Source of the DNA: Fibrobacterota bacterium
Lineage (GTDB): Bacteria > Fibrobacterota > Fibrobacteria > UBA11236
DNA length: 32,017 nt
Reading direction: 5' to 3'
NCBI GenBank assembly: GCA_023249635.1
Contig: JAHFCH010000055.1
Span: 1 to 32,017 of the forward strand
The notes below the pieces were generated by a model. The model searched no databases and was not told where the DNA came from. It was given only the letters and a program-made list of their open reading frames with translations. Positions 23,654 to 31,300 of the stretch are shown piece by piece (position 1 is the first letter of the stretch; each line of letters opens with the position of its first letter). Made by a program: the position numbers and the translations under genes.

Positions 23654-24616
23654 TTAATTGACGGGGGTTACGGAAGCGGGAGCCTTTGCGGGGGCGGGGG
23701 ATTGAAAAAGCCAAAGATTCGGCGCGCCGGGCTGTTTCAGCGCGCCGGGCCGCGTTGCGACGGGTGGGGTGTAAAGTTTTCCGTCGGCGCGCCGGGCCGC
23801 GCGATTCCCGACGGCGGGCGTCCGGATCCCGGCGCGGCGCTCGGGTAGCAAAGACGTTACGGGTTGGGATGAGAATACCAGCGATCCGAATTTTTCCGGC
23901 ATATGGAAGCTGGGCGCGCCCGTGGAGGTCCAGGATATCAGTTCCGCGACCCCGGGGGAGGAGTAGATGATGCGGTAGAAATTCAGGGGCAGATTGTCGC
24001 CAGCCTTGGGCGGCAGGCCCGATTTGGACCACGCGGCGAAGCCTTCCCAGGGCAGGGAGATTTCCACCACCATGCCGGTGTCCGTATCCGCCGGATTGTT
24101 GGCGGTGCCGTGCACCTTCACCGCGCTTTGCATGCCTTTGGGGGCCCAGGCGACGTCCCGTCCCTGCAACGGCGAAGTGAAGGAGAAATCCAGGGACGTG
24201 TTCAGGCAATTCCATTCCAACTCGAAATAATTCTTTCCGTCACCGTCCGGATCGAGGAAAAGTTCCACCACATCCTGCTCGTACAGGCCATCATCGTCGT
24301 GCTTGGTGACGGTATTCTTCACGTTCTTGCCGTCGGCGATATACGCTACGTACAGCCGGGTCGCGCTCCAGGCCACCAGCACCTTGGTTTCGGCGCTGGG
24401 TTTGCCGCCCGCGGGATCGTTATTGCGCAAAAGCCGCAGCGTATCCAGCCCCTGCCAACCGGCATCATCAAGGACCCCGTCGATTTTGAAGGCATCGGCC
24501 ACGGGACGGCAGGTATGCGTGGCGGGGAAAGCCAGCGAGATGGAGGCCAGCGCCAGCATGGCGGAGGCGCGTCGAAAACAGGCGACTGAGGCGGATACCG
24601 GGAAGTACTTGGGCAT
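23654..24616 (-). CDS. Secreted CBM9-like (DOMON-related) binding protein
   Basis: 320 aa from the ATG at 24616. A signal peptide (hydrophobic about 20-32) precedes a family-9 carbohydrate-binding-like domain (about 40-245): FKIDGVLDDAGW, TRLYVAYIADGKNV, YEQDVVELFLDPDGDGKNYFELEWN and MVVEISLPWEGF are the usual blocks, seen in xylanase-linked CBM9 modules and in stand-alone sugar-binding proteins. No catalytic domain follows; the last ~70 residues are Pro/Ala/Arg-rich and probably disordered. It likely binds sugar ends at the cell surface. The -10-like TATTTT ends 6 nt before the ATG, with no Shine-Dalgarno. Confidence 0.85.
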   Translation of the reverse strand: MPKYFPVSASVACFRRASAMLALASISLAFPATHTCRPVADAFKIDGVLDDAGWQGLDTLRLLRNNDPAGGKPSAETKVLVAWSATRLYVAYIADGKNVKNTVTKHDDDGLYEQDVVELFLDPDGDGKNYFELEWNCLNTSLDFSFTSPLQGRDVAWAPKGMQSAVKVHGTANNPADTDTGMVVEISLPWEGFAAWSKSGLPPKAGDNLPLNFYRIIYSSPGVAELISWTSTGAPSFHMPEKFGSLVFSSQPVTSLLPERRAGIRTPAVGNRAARRADGKLYTPPVATRPGALKQPGAPNLWLFQSPAPAKAPASVTPVN

Positions 24617-24622
24617 CACAGG

Positions 24623-24628
24623 AAAATA
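24623..24628 (-). promoter_or_regulatory. -10-like TATTTT, predicted leaderless promoter
   Basis: On the minus strand TATTTT is followed by 6 nt (CCTGTG) and the ATG at 24616. TATTTTCCTG also occurs at the -10 of the neighbouring barrel gene (23554-23545). Confidence 0.45.
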
Positions 24629-24719
24629 ACGTCGCTATGGGTCACGCTGGGGTCAATGAGGCTTGTATTTCCGGCAGTAACCGTGCAAACCTGGGGATCT
24701 GGGAACCCCCCTGGAAGTG

Positions 24720-24735
24720 TGTGAGCGGGCTCACA
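24720..24735 (+). promoter_or_regulatory. Perfect CRP/FNR-family-type palindrome
   Basis: TGTGAGCGGGCTCACA has 7-bp perfect arms and matches the CRP consensus TGTGA-N6-TCACA at all ten fixed positions. It lies in the 172-bp divergent region between the CBM9-like gene (minus) and the gene at 24789 (plus). If the plus gene is leaderless, its centre is at -61.5, a classic class I activator position. Confidence 0.6.
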
Positions 24736-24774
24736 AGGCCCCCCTTCTCCCTTTCAGGAATCCGCAACTAGGGG

Positions 24775-24782
24775 TAGCTTTG
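24775..24782 (+). promoter_or_regulatory. -10 element TAGCTTTG (perfect TAnnTTTG)
   Basis: The TAGCTT core ends 8 nt before the ATG at 24789. It matches the Bacteroidetes-type TAnnTTTG at all fixed positions. There is no ribosome site in the gap. Confidence 0.45.
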
Positions 24783-24788
24783 GTTACG

Positions 24789-25292
24789 ATGCGGGAAACC
24801 CTCTTGGCCTTGGGCCTCGTTTGCCTGGCCAGCATTTCCGTGCCCGCCGCCCCCCAGCCTCCCTTCGAACCCGAAAACGGACCGGTCAAGGTCGCGTTCA
24901 ATTTCCGGAATACCAAGACCGATTGCCAGATGGCCCTGACCAAGGATTCCGTCGGCATCCTGCCGTTGGATTCCACCGCCGGTGCGCTGGAACCCGATGA
25001 CGAGAACGGTTTCGAGAGTGTCGTGCGCAAGCGGGCCCTCTCGGCCGGGGAACGCGATACCGCCGACATGCTGATGACCATGACGCGCTCTTTCAAGGGA
25101 CTCAAGCGCTACAAATGCACCAAAAATGATGGTTATGCCTTTTCCATCTGGAGCGATTCCCTTACCCTGCACTGCGACAATTGCTTTTCCTGTTCCGACG
25201 GCATCGGCATGTCCGAAGCCAAGATGCTGGCCCGCTTCGGCAAGCTTACCCTGTGGCTTTACCGTATCAAGGGTGAGATGCAGCCCGACTGA
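24789..25292 (+). CDS. Secreted cysteine-containing protein of unknown function
   Basis: 167 aa from the ATG at 24789, chosen because a signal peptide starts there (MRETLLALGLVCLASISVPAA). The mature protein has five cysteines: C46, C110 and a tight C129-D-N-C132-F-S-C135 cluster, which could hold disulfides or a metal. The rest is charged with no known domain (KDSVGILPLDSTAG, GERDTADMLMTMTRSFKGLKRY). It sits downstream of a perfect CRP-type palindrome and a TAnnTTTG -10, so it is the best candidate here for catabolite-type regulation. Its stop is 1 bp from the end of the convergent FkbM gene. Confidence 0.75.
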   Translation: MRETLLALGLVCLASISVPAAPQPPFEPENGPVKVAFNFRNTKTDCQMALTKDSVGILPLDSTAGALEPDDENGFESVVRKRALSAGERDTADMLMTMTRSFKGLKRYKCTKNDGYAFSIWSDSLTLHCDNCFSCSDGIGMSEAKMLARFGKLTLWLYRIKGEMQPD

Positions 25293-25293
25293 G

Positions 25294-26100
25294 TCAGGCC
25301 GCGCGTTCGCACAGGAAATTGCCGTAGGTTTCGCCGCGCACGGCTTCGTACAGCGCTTCGGGCGTATCCAGCGTGCGCCATTGGCCGCCGCGATCGAGGT
25401 AACGGCAGGAATACCCCCGCTCGCGCAACCAGACCCAGCCCGGGGGCGGCATGGCATGGAACCAGAACTCGCATAGGATGGGCCCGCGGAAGCGGCGGAA
25501 GAATTCCTCCCCGCCCGTGAAGACGCCCAATTCCGATCCCTCCACGTCGATTTTCACGGCGCCTACGGCTTCGGCGGACAGGCCTTCGGCCGCCAGGAAA
25601 TCGTCCAGCCGCATCAGGCGCGTCGGCAACCGTTCGAAGGTGAAGCCCGAGCCCGGTTTCGCGGCTTCCGGGTAGGACGAAGCGAAGCCCGCTTGGGAAT
25701 AGAGGGGGACGCCTTCGCGAATGGGGATGACCAATTCGGTGTCGCCGTTGGCGGGCGCCAAGGCCAAGGGTTCAATACGCGCGGTAAGGCCCAGGGATTT
25801 CGCCAAGGCGGCCGCGGCCTTATGGTGCACGGGTTCGAAAGCGATGACGCGGCCCCCGGCGCCGGTCGCGCGCGCGAAGAGCGCGGTCGATCCTCCCAGA
25901 AAGGCGCCGATATCGAGTACTAATTGTCCCGGACGGATGCGGGCGGTGAAAGCGAGGACGTCGGCGCCGAAAAAGCTTTCCGCGTAACGGGGCGATCGCA
26001 GGGCGCGCATCAAGCGCGTGCGGAACCACAGCGCATGCAACCAGCGATAGCAGCCCGGTCCGGTAAGGCGGAACAAATGCCTTTTGACGATGCGCAGCAT
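25294..26100 (-). CDS. FkbM-family SAM-dependent methyltransferase
   Basis: 268 aa. The SAM-binding motif I VLDIGAFLGG is at 61-70, the acidic end of strand 2 at E89 (IAFEP), and the FkbM signature KIDVEGSE at 183-190. FkbM enzymes O-methylate sugars or small molecules in polysaccharide, LPS or natural-product pathways; the acceptor is unknown and no glycosyltransferase is adjacent. Cytoplasmic, with a basic N-terminus (MLRIVKRHLFRL) that might touch the membrane. TATCAT ends 7 nt before the ATG with no ribosome site. The small disordered-protein gene lies 39 bp upstream on the same strand. Confidence 0.92.
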   Translation of the reverse strand: MLRIVKRHLFRLTGPGCYRWLHALWFRTRLMRALRSPRYAESFFGADVLAFTARIRPGQLVLDIGAFLGGSTALFARATGAGGRVIAFEPVHHKAAAALAKSLGLTARIEPLALAPANGDTELVIPIREGVPLYSQAGFASSYPEAAKPGSGFTFERLPTRLMRLDDFLAAEGLSAEAVGAVKIDVEGSELGVFTGGEEFFRRFRGPILCEFWFHAMPPPGWVWLRERGYSCRYLDRGGQWRTLDTPEALYEAVRGETYGNFLCERAA

Positions 26101-26107
26101 CGACCCG

Positions 26108-26113
26108 ATGATA
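26108..26113 (-). promoter_or_regulatory. -10-like TATCAT, predicted leaderless promoter
   Basis: On the minus strand TATCAT is followed by 7 nt (CGGGTCG) and the ATG at 26100. No Shine-Dalgarno is present. Confidence 0.35.
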
Positions 26114-26139
26114 CCACTGTTAAGGCGGGGATGCCGGGC

Positions 26140-26532
26140 TTAGCCGGTAGCGTCGACGGTTTGGCCCAACAGGCCGTTATGGCCAAGGGGCTTCAGGAAC
26201 GGCAGTTCTTGGGCGGGCGGCCTGGTGGTCGGCTCGGGAAACGCGGGTTTGCCGGGAAGCTCGGGGGATTCCTTGGCGGCTTCCTCGGCTTCGTCCTGCT
26301 TCTTCTTGGCGCTTTTGCTGGGCACGGGTTCGGGAGGGGCTTGCGTATCGTATACGTCCACATGCTCACCCAAGCCCGGTTCACCGCCCTTCGCGGGCGT
26401 AGGGGGTGCCACCGCCTGGGCGGTTTCGGTACCCGGCGCCGACTTGGTTTCCTCCGCGATCGCAGGCTGGGCCTGCGGGGGCGTCGAGGCTACCGATTTG
26501 ACGGCGTTCGCGATGGGGCTCAAGTCCAACAT
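26140..26532 (-). CDS. Small Pro/Ala/Glu-rich, probably disordered protein
   Basis: 130 aa of low-complexity sequence rich in Pro, Ala, Glu and Lys, with one short amphipathic N-terminal segment (LDLSPIANAVKS) and a charged run KSAKKKQDEAEEAAKES. There is no signal peptide, transmembrane helix or known domain. AAAGGAGAGG about 9 nt upstream of the ATG is one of the strongest ribosome sites in the window, which argues for a real gene despite the composition. It may be an interaction or linker protein. The family is unknown. Confidence 0.6.
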   Translation of the reverse strand: MLDLSPIANAVKSVASTPPQAQPAIAEETKSAPGTETAQAVAPPTPAKGGEPGLGEHVDVYDTQAPPEPVPSKSAKKKQDEAEEAAKESPELPGKPAFPEPTTRPPAQELPFLKPLGHNGLLGQTVDATG

Positions 26533-26676
26533 GATTTGGATCCTCTCCTTTTCAGGATATCGGCGGAATCCGTGAGGACTTTAATTTTTTTTTCCGCGCT
26601 CCCCTGGGTCGTTTGGGAAGTTGCCGCCGCGGCCGCAAAAAACCGGAAGGACGGGGCGAAAATGCGAGGGTGGAAG

Positions 26677-26715
26677 CCCGGTCCGGCCCGCGGGGCCGGC
26701 CGGGTTGGGGTTTTT
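26677..26715 (+). terminator. Strong hairpin with T tract, plus strand
   Basis: CCCGG-T-CCGGCCC (26677-26689) pairs with GGGCCGGCCGGG (26693-26704) with one bulged T and a 3-nt loop, followed by TTGGGGTTTTT. The T tract points to plus-strand termination, yet no plus-strand gene lies nearby upstream. It may protect the minus-strand genes from antisense transcription or simply end the minus-strand 26721 transcript as a stem without T's. Confidence 0.55.
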
Positions 26716-26720
26716 AAAGG

Positions 26721-28058
26721 TCAGCGACGGGGCGCGGGGGTGCGGCCCAATGCGTCGGCGGGACGGGCCCCCCATTGGAATAGGGGCGCGCTTTCGGCGC
26801 GGACGCGTCCGGACTCAAAGCGTCCAGACTGATAAAGGGAGGGATTCCGGGTCGGGTAGCGGGAAACCCCCGTGGCCGCGCTCCAATCCTTACCGGGGTA
26901 GAGCAGATCCTGGTAAGCCATCCAGTATTTGTCTTTGGAGTATTTCGACAAGCTATCGGCGGCCAGGGCCGCGCGCAATTCCTTCTCGAATCCGGGCGGG
27001 AAGATTTCACTGCGACCGACGATGACGCGCTTGAGCTCGGTCGGTGCGGGAATGATGGTGAGGGGAAGGATGCGATCGGTCATGGCCCGGGGCACGATCC
27101 AGAAAGCCTTGAGTCCGCCTTCGATGAAGTAACCATTGTACCATGTGTTGAGCAGGGCGCGGCCCTCTTCCGTGGTGAGGCCCGCGGCCACCATGGCCGC
27201 CAGCAGGTTGTCCATGGCCGCCCTCGCCAGGTAATCGGTGACCGTTACGGCGTGGTGTACCAGGGATAGCTTGGCATGGGCCTTGAGCGGACCCGAGTAC
27301 AAGATGGCGGCATCGCTCATGTTCAAGTCCGCGTATTTCCGATCGTAAACCATGGCGAAGGCGATATCCTCGTCCCCGTCGTTGGTCACCGTGAAGGCGC
27401 TGTCGTTCTGGAACGCCAGCTTCACGGTATTCCCGAAGCTTCCCAAGCCGCGGTAGAACAGGAATTGCTCGACCTCGCCCTTCTCTCCGCGTATCAGGTT
27501 GGAGCCGACATTGCGGGGCGCGGTCCATTCCCCCGTCTCCTGTCCCGAGGCCGTAGTGGTGAACGGCAAGACGGTTCCCGGCGCAAGTACCTTGGCCTTC
27601 CAGCCGATATGCCCCTGGTACGGCGCCTTCGCGAAGTCGACGGACTTGCCCGCGGGCGCGGTCTCGCAATCGTAACATTGCGGGTACCATTGGCTGATGG
27701 TGCCGCCGTTGAAGCGCACCTTCACGTCCACATCGGTTTCCTGCTGGGCGTAGAAGTAGAGCACGGGCGTTTCCATCTTCACGGTCACGTGGCGCAGTTT
27801 GTCGAGTGAAGCCCAACCGTCCTGGGAGGCGTCGAAGTTGAAGAAGGGCACACCGTAAACGAAGGCGGGCAGGCGCGAGGCATCCACGTACAAGCCTCCC
27901 AACGGGCGGCCGTCGCTGGCGCTGAGGCTGGTGAAGGTTCCCCATTCATGCACGGTCAATCCCGGATCCCCGGCGGAAGCGGCGAAGGCTGCGCTGGCGA
28001 TGAAAGCCGGCAGCAAGGTGGCCATCAGGGTTTTTTGAAGCGGGGCGAAGGGACGCAT
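26721..28058 (-). CDS. Secreted EWGTF-motif protein of unknown function
   Basis: 445 aa from the ATG at 28058, supported by TGGAG ~8 nt upstream. A signal peptide (about 10-27) is followed by LTVHEWGTFTSLSASDG, the opening of a conserved secreted-protein group I have seen in Planctomycetes, Acidobacteria and Myxobacteria with no known function. The body is beta-rich (VTVKMETPVLYFYAQQETDVDVKV) with a possible disulfide (CYDC) and a helical C-terminal third (LLAAMVAAGLTTEEGRALLNTW). The C-terminus ends with DALGRTPAPRR, again a G-R tail. TATATTCG about 60 nt upstream on the minus strand is the likely -10. Confidence 0.78.
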   Translation of the reverse strand: MRPFAPLQKTLMATLLPAFIASAAFAASAGDPGLTVHEWGTFTSLSASDGRPLGGLYVDASRLPAFVYGVPFFNFDASQDGWASLDKLRHVTVKMETPVLYFYAQQETDVDVKVRFNGGTISQWYPQCYDCETAPAGKSVDFAKAPYQGHIGWKAKVLAPGTVLPFTTTASGQETGEWTAPRNVGSNLIRGEKGEVEQFLFYRGLGSFGNTVKLAFQNDSAFTVTNDGDEDIAFAMVYDRKYADLNMSDAAILYSGPLKAHAKLSLVHHAVTVTDYLARAAMDNLLAAMVAAGLTTEEGRALLNTWYNGYFIEGGLKAFWIVPRAMTDRILPLTIIPAPTELKRVIVGRSEIFPPGFEKELRAALAADSLSKYSKDKYWMAYQDLLYPGKDWSAATGVSRYPTRNPSLYQSGRFESGRVRAESAPLFQWGARPADALGRTPAPRR

Positions 28059-28286
28059 GCGGGACTCCAGGGTTGCGCCGTTCAAGGCGGTTTGGGCTTC
28101 TTTGCGTCGCCCGTTGTCCCGAATATAGGCCCGGTTGCGGTCCGACCGCCTTTTTGGCGCTCCCGGCGCGATCGGATCCGTTGTCGCCGGACAACAACCC
28201 GGCCTGGGCGCCCGTAGCCACGGAACGGTAGCCTTTACTCCATTTTTGCCCTTTTTAAGACCCCGGGTTTCGACGCCTCCAGCCCC

Positions 28287-28292
28287 TATAAT
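28287..28292 (+). promoter_or_regulatory. Consensus -10 TATAAT before the large surface protein
   Basis: TATAAT lies ~29 nt before the TTG start at 28321, leaving a ~20-nt leader that contains AGGAG. No good -35 is seen. The 262-bp divergent region 28059-28320 is otherwise T/G-rich with small hairpins near 28138-28200. Confidence 0.5.
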
Positions 28293-28320
28293 CAGCCGGA
28301 AATAGCTCCAGGAGCCGGGT

Positions 28321-31300
28321 TTGACGCGTATGCGCCGTTTTGGGATATGGGTTTTGTTTGTGATCTCCGTCTGCGTTCCCGCGCGGTCGGCGGAAGACTA
28401 TTCCGCCTGGTTGCACTCCGCAAAATTGCATATCAATACCACGGCCACCGGCGCCGGGGTCGGTACCAGCCACGCCCATTTCCCCATGCTCGTGCGCATC
28501 ACCGATAGCCGCATCTTCGCCCAAAGCATGACCGACGGGGCCGATGTCCGTTTCGCCGATGTGGACGGCACGCATCTGGATTTCCAGGTGGAGCGTTGGA
28601 ACCGCACGCTCGGAAAGGCCGAGATCTGGGTACGCATCCCCCTGGTCGATTCCTTGAGCGACAAGCAATACATCACGGTTTTCTGGGGCAAGGCCGGTTC
28701 GGCATGGCTTTCCGACGGCAGCAAGACTTTCAAGACCGATGCGGGGTTCACCGAGGTGTACCACTTGAGCGAAGGCGGGACCGGTGTGCGCTCGAACTCC
28801 GTGGGGAATTCCAACCATGCGACTCCCAAGAGTTATGACGGCAACGAAAGCGTCCAGGGAGTCATCGGCATGGCCGACAGCCTGGACGGGACCAGCGTAA
28901 AGGATGGGGACTACCTGGACCTGGGAGCCGGCTTTGCCGATCTGACCAGTTTCACATTCAACATCTGGGCATATCCGACCAAGCCGGGAACCTGGGAGCG
29001 TTTGATCGAATTCGGGAACGGCGAGTACAACGACAACTTCGTATTCGCGCGTTCCAACGTATCGGATACCCTGGTGGCGCTGGGATTCGGTCCTAAGCCG
29101 GCTGGGGGAGGGGGCTGGCCCGGCGGTGGGGAAACCCAGGGCATCGATTTGGGCCATACCAATGTGGCCAAAGGCCTGGACCTGAAGAAATGGGGGTGCT
29201 ACGGCGTAACCGTGAACGGGAAAAACGTCACGATTTTCAAGAATGGCGTCAAGGCGGCCACGGGGCTTTTGACCCAGCCCATGAACAAGATCGCGCGCAT
29301 CGGGAATTTCATCGGCCATTCCAACTGGGCCGTGGACGCGCCCTTCTCGGGAATCGTGGACGAACCCCAATTCGTCATGGGGGCCCATTCCCCGGAATGG
29401 ATGAAGCTCACGTACGAGAACCAGAGACCGGACGCGAAGATGTTCACCTGGGAATTCCCCCCGGATATCAAGCTTGCCATCACCGTCCAGCCCGTGGGCG
29501 TTACCGCAGAGGAAGGGAAACCGGTCAAGTTTTCCGTAGCGGCCGTCTCCAGCGGGACGCTCGCCTACCAATGGACCAAGGACGGGGCCTCCCTTACCGG
29601 GGCCACCGGCCAGTCCTATACCATAACCGCGGTCACCTTGGAGGACATGGGCATGTACGCGTGCCGCGTTACCGATGGCAAAGACACCGTGATGAGCAAG
29701 AACGCCGCGCTCTTCGTTCCGGAGAACTTGGCGACCTGGGCCCACTCGCAGAAGATTTTCATCAATACCACCACCATCGGCATCAACCTGGCCGGGGATC
29801 TTGCGAACGTCCCCATCCTGGTGCGTTTGGGCAAGAAGACCCTGGACTTCAGCCAGGTCGGCGCGGGCGGCAAGGACATCCGCTTCGCCGGATCGGATGG
29901 TGCGGTCCTGGTGCATGCCATCGAACGTTGGGGCACGGATACCGCTGAAGTATGGGTCCGATTGACCAAGGTCCTGCACAACGACGACAAGGGATACATC
30001 ACCATGTACTGGGGCAAGGCGGCGGCATGGCAAGCTTCCAGCCCCGGCTACGTTTTCTCCCTCAACGACGGCTGGCGCGCCTATTACGGCTTCAACGAAA
30101 CTGCCTCCAGTGGCAGCGATACCCGGGTACTTGACGCCACACTCAACGGCTTCCAGGGAACAGGACAAGGGGTTTCTAGCGTCGACGCCGGTGCGATCGG
30201 TAAGGGCCTCACCTTTACCGGCTCATCCCATATCGAAGCGCCCCAGCCGGTAACCGACGGGCTCACGACTTTTACCGTGCTGGCTTGGGCGAAAGAAAAG
30301 ACTCCGGCCCCCGCGGCGACGGACGTTCGCGACAATCCCTCCGTTTACGGAATCCGTACGGCCGTCGCCAGCCAGGGTGAGTTCGGAGTCTATTCCAAGG
30401 GCGGAACGCTCGGAGCGTGGGAAGATATCCTCTCCTCAAAATCCGTGCAATTCGCGGAAACTGATCATGACCTGCATGATGGACAATGGCATCAGATTGC
30501 CGTCACCTCCACAGGGAGTAGCTTTTCATTATACTGCGACGGACTTTTCGAATTTTCCAAAGCTGGCGAGAACCTTCCCTTGTCCCCAAACGTCTTCGGC
30601 ATCGGGGCGGTACGTACCCCTGCCGGTGTTTGGAGCGGGGGATTCACCGGTGACATCGATGCGGTGCAAATCCTGAACGAAGCCAAGAGCCCCGACTGGA
30701 TAAAATTCGAGAACGCCACCCAGGCCCCCGGTTCCATGGTGCTCAGCTTCGGCGTACCGGCCGATCTTCCGCCTCCGGCCCCCGTGATCGATCCGCCCAG
30801 CGGCGAATACGATGGCCCGCTCGTCATCCAGATCACCTGCGCGGCCGATAGTACGCGCATCCTCTACACCCTCGACGGAACCGAACCGGATACGGTCGCG
30901 CACGCATCCACCAAGAACATCGGATCCAATCTTTCACTCTCCGCCAATGGCACGGTCAAAGCCATCGCCTACCGCAAGGGCAAGGCGAGCGCGGTCACCA
31001 CCGCCACTTACAAAATCGCCGCCGTCATCAATACGGCCCCGAACGATACCCTCAAGCCGGGGGGCGAAAAATTCATCGATGCCTCCCATCGAGTCGTGTA
31101 TCCCAACCAGGATGCCAAGGCCCCGGTGTTGTTCTCCCTCGGGGCCGCTTGGAATCCGCTGCCCACCGGTTTCGATAAGGTGGGCCCGCTCTTCCAGGTT
31201 TCCGTGATCGACACCGCCGCCGCCTTTCCGGGTCTGCGTGTCGAAGGCGATTCCCTTACGGGCCTCTCCCTGTTCCGTCGCGATCCCAACCACGCCATCC

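Noticed and set aside
24625-24720. Possible riboswitch or structured leader in the 24.6-24.8 kb divergent region
   Set aside because: Apart from the CRP-type palindrome I see no conserved riboswitch core, and the predicted transcripts have no leader to hold one.
28255-30168. A 637-codon minus-strand open frame over the large DUF2341 gene
   Set aside because: The plus strand reads through recognisable DUF2341, LamG and Ig-like domains; the minus frame has no domain and is explained by high GC at third positions.
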